Shown here piece after piece: positions 43,849-52,505 of a stretch of DNA of 64,000 bases (position 1 is the first letter of the stretch; every line of letters begins with the position of its first letter). Location of the stretch: contig NZ_JAFEUU010000005.1 in assembly GCF_017355885.1 (NCBI RefSeq), forward strand, positions 290,040-354,039. Reading direction: 5' to 3'. The position numbers were made by a program, and so were the translations under genes. The notes below the pieces were generated by a model, which worked only from the letters and a program-made list of their open reading frames with translations, was not told the DNA's origin and ran no database searches. The stretch comes from Sabulicella rubraurantiaca. Its GTDB lineage: Bacteria > Pseudomonadota > Alphaproteobacteria > Acetobacterales > Acetobacteraceae.

Positions 43849-44804
43849 GACACGCGCACCCCGGCGGCGCGCACCACTTCGCCCCAGCGCTGGATTTCCT
43901 CGGCCAACATGGCGCGGAATGCGGCGGGGTCCAGCGGGGAGGGGGAGACGCCCGCTGCTTGCAGCCGCGTCGCGACGGGAGCGGAGCCAAGCGCGGCGAC
44001 CGCCGCCCGGTGCAGCGCCGCCACGGCCGGGGCGGGCGTGCGCGCCGGAGCGAGCAGGCCGAACCAGTGCGCACCGCGCAGATCGGGCAGGCCAAGCTCG
44101 GCCGTGGTGGGGACATCCGGAAACTCGGCCACTCGCTGCTCCGACAGCACGCAAAGGGCGCGCAGTGCGCCGGTGCGCAGATGCGCCGCCGTGCCGGCCG
44201 TGTTGGTGAAGAGCGCGTCGGCATGGCCGGCGATGAGGTCGGTTACCGCTGGCCCGGTGCCGCGATAGGGGACGATGTTGAGCTGCACCCGCCCTGCGAT
44301 CTGCAGCAGCTCCGCCGCGAGATGGGTGCCGGTGCCGTTGCCCGCGGTGGCGAAGACCACCCCTCCGGGCCGGGACCGCGCCGCCGCGAGCAGACCGGCC
44401 ATGTCGCGGTGTGGCCCGTCGCCGCGCACGAACAGCATGACCGGCGCGCGGCCCAGGAGCGCGACGGCATCGAAATCCTCGAGCGCGCGATAGGGAAGGC
44501 TAGGGAAGGCGGTGGCGCTGATGGCGTGCGGCCAGTCCACCAGCAGGATGGTGTGCCCGTCGGGCGGCGACTTCGCGACGAGGTCGGCGCCGATGGTGCC
44601 GCCCGCCCCGGCACGGTTCTCGACGACCACGGTCCCGCCCAGCGCCGGCGCCATCGCCTCCGCGACGGAACGGCCGACCACGTCCGAGCCTCCGCCTGGC
44701 GCGTAGGGCACGATCATCCGCACCGGTCGCGCCGGGAAGGCGGCCTGCGCCTGGGCGGCGGCAGGGAGCGCGGCGCCGAGTGCGAGAAGGGTACGGCGGT
44801 GCAT
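43845..44804 (-). CDS. Bug-family solute-binding protein (TTT type)
   Basis: A 319-residue receptor with signal MHRRTLLALGAALPAAAQAQ and core motifs RPVRMIVPYAPGGGSDVVGR, VVVENRAGAGGTIGADLVA, VPYRGTGPAVTDLIAGHADA and FPDVPTTAELGLPDL. GAGGAG precedes the ATG. Its stop overlaps the class V aminotransferase start, and the EamA transporter gene lies 107 bases upstream on the same strand. The trio suggests one pathway: uptake of an amino compound, PLP chemistry and efflux or uptake of the product. Confidence 0.9.
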   Translation of the reverse strand: MHRRTLLALGAALPAAAQAQAAFPARPVRMIVPYAPGGGSDVVGRSVAEAMAPALGGTVVVENRAGAGGTIGADLVAKSPPDGHTILLVDWPHAISATAFPSLPYRALEDFDAVALLGRAPVMLFVRGDGPHRDMAGLLAAARSRPGGVVFATAGNGTGTHLAAELLQIAGRVQLNIVPYRGTGPAVTDLIAGHADALFTNTAGTAAHLRTGALRALCVLSEQRVAEFPDVPTTAELGLPDLRGAHWFGLLAPARTPAPAVAALHRAAVAALGSAPVATRLQAAGVSPSPLDPAAFRAMLAEEIQRWGEVVRAAGVRVS

Positions 44805-44911
44805 TGCGGGAGACTCCTCAGATCCGGACAGTTCAACGCAGGCAGGACGGGCCGGCAAGGACCCTCACGCCGGCGAGGACCGATATGCGGTGCGCGGGGA
44901 AGCACCACGCA

Positions 44912-45808
44912 TCAGCGCGCCTGCCTGCGCAGGTGCTGCTCGCGCAGGAAGATGAAGAGTCCGGCGCCGATGATCACGGCGGCCCCGGCCATGGTCAGTG
45001 GCCCGATCACCTCGTCGAAGAAGATGTAGCCGAAGAGCATCCCCCAGAGGATGAGCGTGTACTGATAGGGCACGACCACGGAGGCCGGCGCCAACCGCAA
45101 CGACTGGTTCACGCAGAGATTGCCGCAGAGCGAGCCGATGCCGAGGAAGAGCATCAGCACGAGATCCAGGGCCCCGGGAGGCGTCCATCCCTGGGCCAGC
45201 ACCAGCGCGCCGCCGAAGCAGAGGGCCGCCACGAGCTGTGCCGTCATCAGCACCGTGCCCGACGTGCCTGCCAGCTTGCGGGTGGCGATCATGAAAAGCG
45301 CATAGGTGAAGCTGCCCATCAGGGCGCAGACGGCGCCGAAGGAGAGAGTTTCGGGCGAGGGATGCAGCGCCAGCACCACGCCCCCGAAGCCCACCGCCAC
45401 GGCTGTCCAGCGGCGCCAGCCGACCCGCTCGCGCAGCAGGAAGGGAGAGAGGGCGGTCACGTAGATCGGACCGGCCATGTAGTAGGTCATGACCTCCGCC
45501 AGCGGCAGCGCGGTGAGGGCCCAGAAGAAGAGCGATGCCTCGAGCGTGGAGAAGACCACGCGCAGCACCTGCAATCCCGGGCGTGGCGCCTGCAGGAAGG
45601 CGTAGGGGCCGGCCTTGTAGATGAAGGGCGCCATGGCGCAGAGCCCGGATATGCTCCGCACCAGCATCAGCTGCCCGACGGTATAGGCGCCCACAAGCCA
45701 TTTGCCGAGCGTGTCGTTCACGGCGAAGAGCAGTACGCCGAGCAGCATCATCGCGATGCCGCCAGTGGCGCCCGTGGGAATGACGCCCCGGCGCAGGAAT
45801 GCGAGCAC
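44912..45808 (-). CDS. EamA/DMT-family membrane transporter
   Basis: A 298-residue protein with ten predicted membrane spans in two EamA halves; the internal repeat opens with MLLGVLLFAVNDTLGKWLVG and again with GAVCALMGSFTYALFMIATRKLA. The PLAEVMTYYMAGPIYVTALSPFLLRER and VPYQYTLILWGMLFGYIFFDE segments are the usual ends of each half. Members export amino acids, nucleosides or other metabolites. The start is a GTG with GGAGG about nine bases upstream. Confidence 0.87.
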   Translation of the reverse strand: MLAFLRRGVIPTGATGGIAMMLLGVLLFAVNDTLGKWLVGAYTVGQLMLVRSISGLCAMAPFIYKAGPYAFLQAPRPGLQVLRVVFSTLEASLFFWALTALPLAEVMTYYMAGPIYVTALSPFLLRERVGWRRWTAVAVGFGGVVLALHPSPETLSFGAVCALMGSFTYALFMIATRKLAGTSGTVLMTAQLVAALCFGGALVLAQGWTPPGALDLVLMLFLGIGSLCGNLCVNQSLRLAPASVVVPYQYTLILWGMLFGYIFFDEVIGPLTMAGAAVIIGAGLFIFLREQHLRRQAR

Positions 45809-46084
45809 GGCGATACCGCCTCCTTATGGGCCCCTCTTGTCGAAGGTTAGGCGCCGGCGCTGCTGCGCAGCTCCCGAGAGTGGACCTTGTATCCTTCCGC
45901 TATGCCGGCCGAGTTGGCGGAGAGGAGCTGAAGATGGCTGGCACCTGAGCGTCTCGCATCAGCATTTGCGGTGCTGCCTCATAACGCATGGTTGCGCATC
46001 GGAGGAAGGCCCAGACCGTCGAGTTCCGACACGATGGCTTCGATGAGGTACGGGGGCTGAGGGTTGTGAGGATCAGGCTGGTCC

Positions 46085-46756
46085 TCAGTTCTTCGTCCCG
46101 TTGGCGCGTCCATCCGGCGCCTCCTCGCTCGGCAGGTTCACGGCAGATTCCATGATGTGGGAGCGGATCTCGGCCGCCAGCACTGTCGGGTCCCGCCGCG
46201 TCAAAGCCGCCAGGATCCGTCGATGGCCGGCAGCACTTTGCTGCAGCGCTGCGAAGGAGGGCCACAGCCCCTTCGGCCAGAGTCGCGCCCGGTCGCGAGC
46301 CTCTATGATCATCTCTGCCTGGATGCGGTTTGGCGTCCAGCTGTAGAGCGTGTCGTGGAAGTCGAGGTTGGTCTGGCTCCAATCTGCGTAGGAGCCGTGC
46401 ACAGTCGCGTGCTCGAATGCCGCCGCAAGCGCTTCGAGCTTCGCCAAGGCGGCTTCGTCGAGATGCGGCATCGCGGCCAGGGCGGCGTCCACCTCCAGCA
46501 GCGCCCGGATGGAAAGCAGGTCCTTCAGCCGCTTCATGTCGGTGACCGCGACCCGGAAGCCGCGGAAGGGCACGTGCTCGACAATGCCGCGCAGCGCCAG
46601 CTCGGACAGCGCCGTGCGCACTTCGAAGCGGTTCGCGTTCAGCCGGTGCTCCAAATCGATCTGCCGCAGCCACTCGCCAGCGCGAAAGTCGCCGGTTCGC
46701 AGAAGGATGGCGAGTTCCAGGCCGAGTTGGCGCTTCGGAGGACGTCGGGCGGGCAT
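46085..46756 (-). CDS. GntR-family (FadR/FCD) transcriptional regulator
   Basis: A 223-residue regulator. Residues about 8-70 hold the winged helix (GLELAILLRTGDFRAGEWL, RTALSELALRGIVEHVPFRG), and 75-215 the FCD ligand domain, with DLLSIRALLEVDAALAAMPH, the metal-ligand DFHDTLY motif and GHRRILAALTRRDPTVLAAE. FCD domains bind organic acids with a metal. It is divergent from the CoA-transferase operon; a palindrome in the gap (46814-46825) is a likely binding site. Confidence 0.9.
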   Translation of the reverse strand: MPARRPPKRQLGLELAILLRTGDFRAGEWLRQIDLEHRLNANRFEVRTALSELALRGIVEHVPFRGFRVAVTDMKRLKDLLSIRALLEVDAALAAMPHLDEAALAKLEALAAAFEHATVHGSYADWSQTNLDFHDTLYSWTPNRIQAEMIIEARDRARLWPKGLWPSFAALQQSAAGHRRILAALTRRDPTVLAAEIRSHIMESAVNLPSEEAPDGRANGTKN

Positions 46757-46813
46757 GAGGGTCCTGAGGAGGGGCTTGCGGCGGATTCCCGGTGCCTTAT
46801 AACTTGCTCCAAG

Positions 46814-46837
46814 ATTGGCGCCAATTTCTTTGGCGCC
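46814..46837. promoter_or_regulatory. Palindromic operator in the GntR/CoA-transferase gap
   Basis: ATTGGCGCCAAT (46814-46825) is a perfect 12-base palindrome, and the core TTGGCGCC repeats at 46830-46837. Both lie in the 131-base gap between the divergent GntR regulator and CoA-transferase genes, fitting an operator for the GntR protein. Confidence 0.55.
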
Positions 46838-46887
46838 GCAGCTGGCCGGGCGCTCCGTGTTCCCGGTGCCGACGGAGGGACAGAATC

Positions 46888-48120
46888 TTGGACGATGCGG
46901 CGCCGAAGAGGGGCCATGCCCCCCAGGACGAGGTTTCCGGAAAGCCGCTGCCCCTCGCCGGTATTCGGGTGCTGGAATTCTGCCACGTCATCATGGGCCC
47001 GTCCTGCGGCCTCGTGCTGGCCGACCTCGGCGCGGAGGTCATCAAGATCGAGCCCGTGGAGGGCGACCGCACGCGCCGCCTCTCGGGCTTCGCGGCAGGT
47101 TTCTTTGCGACCTTCAATCGCAATAAGCGCTGCCTCGCCATCGACCTGAAGGCGCCTGAGGGGCGTGCGGTTATCGAGCGCCTGCTCGAGAACACCGACA
47201 TCCTCATCGAGAACTTCGCTCCCGGTACGATGGAGCGTCTCGGACTGGGGTATGAGCAACTCGCGGCCAAGCATCCCCGCCTGATCTACGGTGCCCTGAA
47301 GGGCTTCCTGAGTGGCCCCTACGAGCATCGTCCCGCCCTGGACGAAGTGGTGCAGTTCATGTCGGGCCTCGCCTACATGACCGGCCCCCCTGGCCGGCCA
47401 CTGCGCGCGGGGGCCTCGGTCTGCGACATTCTTGGCGGCGTGCTGGGCGTCGTCGGCATCCTTGCCGCGCTGCAGGAGCGCGGCCGCACCGGCAAGGGAC
47501 AGCTGGTGAAGTCGGCGCTCTTCGAAAGCGCGGGATTCCTCATGGCATCGCACATGGCCGGCGAGGTGGCGACGGGCCGGCCCATGCCGCCCATGCCCGA
47601 TCGCCACGGCGCCTGGGCCATCTACGAGACCTTTGCCACCTCCGACGACCGGCAATTCTTCCTCGGCATCACCAGCGACCAGCACTGGCGCCGCTTCTGC
47701 GAAAGTTTCGGCCTCACGGATCTTCTGGCCGATCCGCTGCTGAAGACCAATGAGCTTCGTGTTGTCGCGCGGCCCCGCATCAAGGCGATCATCGCCGACC
47801 TGATCCTGCAGCGCACGCATGACGAGATGATGGAGATCTGCGAGCGGAACTCTATCCCCTTTGCCCCCGTCGCACGCCCTGGCGACCTGCCGGACGACCC
47901 CCAGCTCAACGCCCATGGCCGCATGCTGGAGGTGGAGATGGGGGATGGGCGCATGGCCAAGCTGCCGCGCCTGCCGATCGAGATGGGCGACCACGACACC
48001 GGCCTGCGATCGCAGCCTGGCCGGATCGGTGAGCACACTTTGGCCATCCTGGCCGAGCTTGGCATCCCTGAAGAGGACAGCCAGGCAATGGTCGCGCGCG
48101 GCGTGGTAGGCGCCGGCTGA
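46888..48120 (+). CDS. Class III (CaiB/BaiF) CoA-transferase
   Basis: A 410-residue CoA-transferase. LAGIRVLEFCHVIMGPSCGLVLADLGAEVIKIE is the family opening, then FATFNRNKRCLAIDLKAPEGR, LENTDILIENFAPGTMERLGLGY and the catalytic-Asp region PALDEVVQFMSGLAYMTGP. It transfers CoA to a carboxylic acid, probably from succinyl-CoA. The start is taken as the TTG at 46888 with GGAGGGA seven bases upstream; no suitable ATG lies near. The HMG-CoA-lyase-like gene follows after 32 bases, so activation then cleavage is likely. Confidence 0.88.
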   Translation: MDDAAPKRGHAPQDEVSGKPLPLAGIRVLEFCHVIMGPSCGLVLADLGAEVIKIEPVEGDRTRRLSGFAAGFFATFNRNKRCLAIDLKAPEGRAVIERLLENTDILIENFAPGTMERLGLGYEQLAAKHPRLIYGALKGFLSGPYEHRPALDEVVQFMSGLAYMTGPPGRPLRAGASVCDILGGVLGVVGILAALQERGRTGKGQLVKSALFESAGFLMASHMAGEVATGRPMPPMPDRHGAWAIYETFATSDDRQFFLGITSDQHWRRFCESFGLTDLLADPLLKTNELRVVARPRIKAIIADLILQRTHDEMMEICERNSIPFAPVARPGDLPDDPQLNAHGRMLEVEMGDGRMAKLPRLPIEMGDHDTGLRSQPGRIGEHTLAILAELGIPEEDSQAMVARGVVGAG

Positions 48121-48152
48121 CACGTACCGGAATTGAGCACAGGGAAACGTCC

Positions 48153-49112
48153 ATGACCGACATGCCGCGATCCATCAACATCCACGAGGAAGGCCCGCGC
48201 GAGGGTTTCCAGATCGAGCCCGGCCCGATCCCGACGGCGGACAAGATCCGCCTCATCGAAGCCCTCGCCGAGACAGGGCTGCACCACATCCAGGTCTGTT
48301 CCTTCGTCAATCCGCGGGTGGTGCCGGGCTGGGCCGATGCGGCCGACGTCGTTTCCGGCTTCAAGGCACGCCCGGATGTCCGCTACACGGCGCTCTGGTT
48401 CAATGCACAGGGGCTCGAGCGTGCGCTCGCCTTCCGAGACAGGCTGCACATCACCGGGAGCATCTCGCTCACGGCCTCCGAAGCCTTTACGCGCAAGAAC
48501 CTCAACCGCAGCCACGCCGAGAATCTGGAGGCGATGCGCAAGCAGACAGCTCTGCATCTCTCCCACGACGTGCCGGTCGAGCGCATCGGCGTGATGGCGG
48601 CGTTTGGCTGCAACTACCAGGGAGACATCACGCCTGCGCAAGTGATCTCGACCCTGGAGGATGGGTTCACCATCGCGAAGGAGTGCGGCGCCACGATCAA
48701 GCACATCTCGCTGGCGGATACGATGGGTTGGGGCGCGCCGCCACGGGTCGAGCGCGTGGTGGGCGAGGTGCGCAGCCGCTGGCCGGATCAGACGATCGGC
48801 CTGCACCTGCATGATACGCGCGGGCTTGCCATCGCCAACGCACATGCTGGGCTGAAGATGGGCGTGGCGCAGTTCGACAGCACGGTGGGCGGGCTCGGCG
48901 GATGTCCCTTCGCGGGGCAGAAGGGTGCGGCAGGAAACGTCTGCACGGAAGAACTGGTGATGCTCTGCCAGGAGATGGGCATCGAGACGGGTGTGGATCT
49001 CGACAGGCTGATTGAGGTCGGACGCATGGCGGAGGAGATCGTGGGGCACGTGCTGCCGAGCGAGCTGATCCATGCGGGCAGCCTCGGATCCTTTCGTAAG
49101 CGGGCGGCCTGA
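48153..49112 (+). CDS. HMG-CoA lyase-like DRE-TIM metallolyase
   Basis: A 319-residue TIM-barrel enzyme. NIHEEGPREGFQIEPGPIPT replaces the usual DVGPRDGLQ opening (EGPREGFQ), VERIGVMAAFGCNYQG, HISLADTMGWGAPPRVE, HLHDTRGLAIANAHAGLKMG (HxH metal motif) and the FDSTVGGLGGCPFA signature are present. It cleaves a 3-hydroxyacyl-CoA such as 3-hydroxy-3-methylglutaryl-CoA or citramalyl-CoA, releasing acetyl-CoA or a ketoacid. The preceding CoA-transferase would supply its thioester. AGGGAAA precedes the ATG. Confidence 0.88.
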   Translation: MTDMPRSINIHEEGPREGFQIEPGPIPTADKIRLIEALAETGLHHIQVCSFVNPRVVPGWADAADVVSGFKARPDVRYTALWFNAQGLERALAFRDRLHITGSISLTASEAFTRKNLNRSHAENLEAMRKQTALHLSHDVPVERIGVMAAFGCNYQGDITPAQVISTLEDGFTIAKECGATIKHISLADTMGWGAPPRVERVVGEVRSRWPDQTIGLHLHDTRGLAIANAHAGLKMGVAQFDSTVGGLGGCPFAGQKGAAGNVCTEELVMLCQEMGIETGVDLDRLIEVGRMAEEIVGHVLPSELIHAGSLGSFRKRAA

Positions 49113-49121
49113 GCAGGATCG

Positions 49122-49180
49122 GGACCCCCAGCCCTGGGGTCCGAAAGACACGTCAGCCGTCCACGCCTTTGACGGCTGAC
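49122..49180 (+). terminator. Two adjacent hairpins after the lyase gene
   Basis: GGACCCC (49122-49128) with GGGGTCC (49136-49142), then GTCAGCCGTC (49152-49161) with GACGGCTGAC (49171-49180), a perfect 10-bp stem. There is no T-run, so they may be attenuators or RNA-stability structures before the Bug gene rather than a full terminator. Confidence 0.45.
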
Positions 49181-49253
49181 TGGATAGACCAAGAGGGATG
49201 CGCGGTTTGGCGACCGGCAAGCCCCGCTCATCTTCAAGGGAAGGAAGCTGAAC

Positions 49254-50219
49254 ATGTCCATCAACCGTCGTCCTCTTCTGGCCGGAATGCTGGCGGCTCC
49301 CCTCGTCGCGCGAGCGCAGGGCTTCCCCGCGCGACCCATCCAGATGATCGTCAGCGGTCCTCCCGGCGGCACCACCGACTACACGGCGCGCTTGATCGGC
49401 CCGCCACTCTCCGAGAGGCTTGGGGTTCCTGTCGTCATCGAGAACAGGGCCGGCGGCAACGGCACCATCGCGGTCATGCCGGTCGTGCGCGCACGTCCCG
49501 ACGGGCACACGCTGCTCCTGGCCTATTGCGCCAACCTGACCGGTCGTCCCGCGCTTGAGACCAATCTCGGCTATGATGCGCGCAAGGACCTCGCTCCCAT
49601 CGCGCTGCTGATCGAGGCGCCGCAGGTGATGATGATACATCCCTCCATCCCCGCGAACACGTTGGCCGAGTTCATCGAATACGCGAAGCAGCGCCCGGGC
49701 CGGCTGAACTACGCAAGTTCGGGAAATGGCTCGATGCAGCATCTCGGCACGGAGCTGCTGAAGAACCGCACGGGGATCGACATGGTCCACGTCCCGTATC
49801 GCGGCACGGGCGAGACGATGAACGACGTGCTGGCCGGCCGCATCCAGTTCTACATGACGACGCCTCCGCCCGCGCTGGCCTCGGTGCGCGATGGCCGGCT
49901 GAAGGCGCTGGCCATGGCCTCCAGCGAGCGCCATCCAGCCATGCCGGAGGTGCCGACGGTGGCGGAGGCGGGGCTGCAGGACTTCTCGGCGGAGGCCTGG
50001 TTCTCCGTGATGACCACGGCGGGCACGCCGGCGCCTGTCGTGGATCGGTTGACGCGGGAGTGCCAGGAGATCCTGCAGCTGGAGACGGTGAGGCAGCGCG
50101 CGCTGCAGGCCGGCGCCTTCGCGCGTTACGAGGATCCGGAGACGCTTGCGAGGCGCATCGACCGCGAGATTACCGGCTGGACGAACCTCGTGCGGGCGCA
50201 GGGTCTGTCGGTGGACTGA
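49254..50219 (+). CDS. Bug-family solute-binding protein (TTT type)
   Basis: A 321-residue receptor with signal MSINRRPLLAGMLAAPLVARA, then FPARPIQMIVSGPPGGTTDYTAR, PVVIENRAGGNGTIAVMPVV, VPYRGTGETMNDVLAGRIQF and AMPEVPTVAEAGLQDF. GGGAAGGAAG lies upstream of the ATG. It follows the CoA-transferase and lyase genes on the same strand with two hairpins between. The likely ligand is the carboxylic acid that the enzymes degrade (inference). Confidence 0.9.
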   Translation: MSINRRPLLAGMLAAPLVARAQGFPARPIQMIVSGPPGGTTDYTARLIGPPLSERLGVPVVIENRAGGNGTIAVMPVVRARPDGHTLLLAYCANLTGRPALETNLGYDARKDLAPIALLIEAPQVMMIHPSIPANTLAEFIEYAKQRPGRLNYASSGNGSMQHLGTELLKNRTGIDMVHVPYRGTGETMNDVLAGRIQFYMTTPPPALASVRDGRLKALAMASSERHPAMPEVPTVAEAGLQDFSAEAWFSVMTTAGTPAPVVDRLTRECQEILQLETVRQRALQAGAFARYEDPETLARRIDREITGWTNLVRAQGLSVD

Positions 50220-50455
50220 GTGGACAGACGACGGAGCTTATTTCAGCGGAGGCCTCGCGTCCCAGCGAAGTAGCGCTCCGCGCCATGACGGGGCGGGCGG
50301 CGCAGGACCGCCCGCGCCAAGACGCCTATACCTACATGAATCGTCGGCTCGTCCATGGCTGTTTCACAGCCTCCTCCAGCTCTGGACAAATCAGTTGACG
50401 GCCGTCTGGCGCGATGGAACCGTTTCCGGAAGGAAACAGCCCGCGAGCAGAAACC

Positions 50456-51589
50456 ATGAACCAAGTCAGGACAAACGTGGTTCGGCGGCCTTATGGTCGC
50501 AGCTTCGTCCATGCCTGTGTGGTGGCGGCCGTGCTCATCGGCGTGCCTTTGGCTGTCCAGGCCCAGCCGTCTCCTGGCACGGCGCCCGTCCAGGCGCCCT
50601 CGGCTGAAGCCCCGCGGGCGAACCCGCTCTACGCACGAATGAACTCGATCCGCCTTTCGGTCGACTTCCTCAGTCTGCCCGAAGACGCTGCCCAGACCTG
50701 TGGCCTCAATACGTCCAATCTCCAGGCTGCGGTGGGCACTGGCTTCAGGGACACGGGCGTTCGGCTTCTCGGCGCGGTGCCGCCCCCCAACTTCCCCGAG
50801 GCGGAGTGGGTGGCCATGCCGGAGCTCATCGCGACGGCGAGCGTGCTTCGCTCCGAGGACACCTGCTACGTCTCCTTCCAGCTGCTGCTTCTGGCCCCTT
50901 CCGCGGGAGCAAGATTGAGCGCCACCGGAGTGCAGGTGACGCAGGGCTTCATGCTGCTCTGGATGCACAGCGGCGCGACACGGAAACCGTTCAACGAGGC
51001 GAGCGCCGAAGTTGAGACCATGGTGCGCGAAGCCGCGGAAGACCTTGGGCAGGACATCGCCCGGGCAAATGTCGCGAGCCCAGGTGGAGCGGCCAGGGCG
51101 CCTGCACCTGCTCCGGCACCGGCAGCGGCGGTCAGCCCACCGCCGGCAGCAGCCATTCCTCCTGCTGCCACGTTGCAAGCTTGCCCGGAGCGTTGGCGCG
51201 ATCTTGGCAGTTCCGCACCGGCGCGCCTCGAGTGTCTCTGCTCTGCTGACGCGATCGCGCGGACCAGCACGGTGTGGGGCACGGATGTCTACACGGATGA
51301 CTCGGCTCTCTGCCGCGCCGCTCTGCATGCTGGCGCCGTTCCGGTCAGCGGCGGCCGTGTGACCGTCTTGCGTGAAGCCGGAAGGACCACTTACGCGGGC
51401 TCCACGCGCAATGGGGTCGCGACGAGCAACTACGGAGAGTGGAACGGCAGCTTCCGCTTCGAGGAAAGGGTCACTCGCCCTCCCGAGATGGCCGCCGCGC
51501 CTGCGCCTGCACCGCCCCGATCGCCCGGCAAGGCGAAGTTCCCGCCAGCGGGTCCAGCGCGCCCAGGTGGCCCTGCAGGTCCGAAATGA
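50456..51589 (+). CDS. Exported protein with LCCL domain
   Basis: A 377-residue protein. A signal/anchor lies at about residues 16-36 (SFVHACVVAAVLIGVPLAVQ). A first domain (about 60-200) is unfamiliar and contains TCGLNTSNLQAAVGTGFRDTGV. An Ala/Pro-rich linker (about 212-245) leads to an LCCL domain (about 250-355): CPERWRDLG, RLECLCSADAIARTSTVWGTDVYTDDSALCRAALHAG and GEWNGSFRFE. A Pro-rich tail ends it. LCCL domains occur in many extracellular proteins in eukaryotes and in some bacteria. The start is uncertain; ATG 50414 is also possible. Confidence 0.78.
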   Translation: MNQVRTNVVRRPYGRSFVHACVVAAVLIGVPLAVQAQPSPGTAPVQAPSAEAPRANPLYARMNSIRLSVDFLSLPEDAAQTCGLNTSNLQAAVGTGFRDTGVRLLGAVPPPNFPEAEWVAMPELIATASVLRSEDTCYVSFQLLLLAPSAGARLSATGVQVTQGFMLLWMHSGATRKPFNEASAEVETMVREAAEDLGQDIARANVASPGGAARAPAPAPAPAAAVSPPPAAAIPPAATLQACPERWRDLGSSAPARLECLCSADAIARTSTVWGTDVYTDDSALCRAALHAGAVPVSGGRVTVLREAGRTTYAGSTRNGVATSNYGEWNGSFRFEERVTRPPEMAAAPAPAPPRSPGKAKFPPAGPARPGGPAGPK

Positions 51590-51775
51590 TAGGTGAGGTG
51601 GGACGGATATCGCGGAGGTGATCCCAGTCCAGGACGCGGCATGGTGGTTCGGATTCTGTGCCACCATCGATGCGAACAAACGGCCGAGCCACCCTTCTCT
51701 CATCCGCTGACGGGATTGGGGCGGATCGTTCCGGGACAATTTCAGGTGGGAAGGACAGATGCTGTCCACGGCAGG

Positions 51776-52504
51776 ATGACACGCCACAGCTTGGCGCTCG
51801 GGACGGCTGGCTGGAGTATTCCAAAGCAGCACGCGCCCGCATTCCCCGCTGCCGGCACGCATCTGGAGCGCTATGCAGCCCGGTTTTCGGCCGTCGAGAT
51901 CAACACGTCCTTCTACCGCCCCCATCGCGTCGCCACCTATGAGCGCTGGGCGGTGAGCGTCGCGCCGGGGTTCCGCTTCTCGGCCAAGATCCCAAGGACG
52001 ATCACGCATGAGCATCGGCTGATCGGCGCGGAAGAGCCACTCGTGCGCTTTCTTGGCGAGGTACAGGCACTTGGCGACCGACTTGGGCCGCTGCTGCTTC
52101 AGCTGCCACCCTCGCTCCGGTACGACGAGGCAGTGGCGGTGCGATTCCTTTCGGATCTTCGGGCTCGGTTCGCGGGCGATGTGGCCTGCGAACCGCGCCA
52201 CCCAAGCTGGTTCACAGACGCCGTGGAGGCGAGGCTCCAGGATCTTCGGATCGCGCGCGTCGCCGCCGATCCTGCGGTGGTTCCGGAGGCGGCCGAGCCC
52301 GGCGGATGGCGCAGCCTCACCTATCGGCGCTTGCATGGATCGCCCGAGATCTATCGCTCCCGCTATTCAGTCGCCGCGCTCGACGAAGTCACCCTGCGCA
52401 TCCGCGGAGAGCAGGATGCTGGCCGGACCTGCTGGTGCATCTTCGACAACACGGCGCTCGGCGAGGCCACCGCGAACGCGCTGGAGCTGCTGGACCGTGT
52501 GTAA
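51776..52504 (+). CDS. DUF72 family protein
   Basis: A 242-residue TIM-barrel protein with the DUF72 (YecE) signatures: LALGTAGWSIPKQ at the N-terminus, FSAVEINTSFYRPHRVATYERWAVSVAPGFRFSAKIPR, LGPLLLQLPPSLRYD, VACEPRHPSWFTD and the CWCIFDNTALG end. Function of the family is not established; some members sit near nuclease or DNA-repair genes. The start at 51776 is where family homology begins. It is 2 bases from the convergent histone-like gene. Confidence 0.88.
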   Translation: MTRHSLALGTAGWSIPKQHAPAFPAAGTHLERYAARFSAVEINTSFYRPHRVATYERWAVSVAPGFRFSAKIPRTITHEHRLIGAEEPLVRFLGEVQALGDRLGPLLLQLPPSLRYDEAVAVRFLSDLRARFAGDVACEPRHPSWFTDAVEARLQDLRIARVAADPAVVPEAAEPGGWRSLTYRRLHGSPEIYRSRYSVAALDEVTLRIRGEQDAGRTCWCIFDNTALGEATANALELLDRV

Positions 52505-52505
52505 T

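Noticed and set aside
46639..48123. Minus-strand open frame overlapping the CoA-transferase
   Set aside because: Antisense of a gene with clear CaiB/BaiF signatures.
49122..49180. Riboswitch before the Bug gene at 49254
   Set aside because: Two simple hairpins without any known aptamer core; they are better described as post-operon structures.
47622..49934. A 770-codon minus-strand open frame opposite the CoA-transferase and lyase genes
   Set aside because: Pure antisense of three genes with strong family signatures on the plus strand.
50243..52336. A 697-codon minus-strand open frame opposite the LCCL and DUF72 genes
   Set aside because: Antisense shadow with no motif or start signal; the plus-strand genes are well supported.
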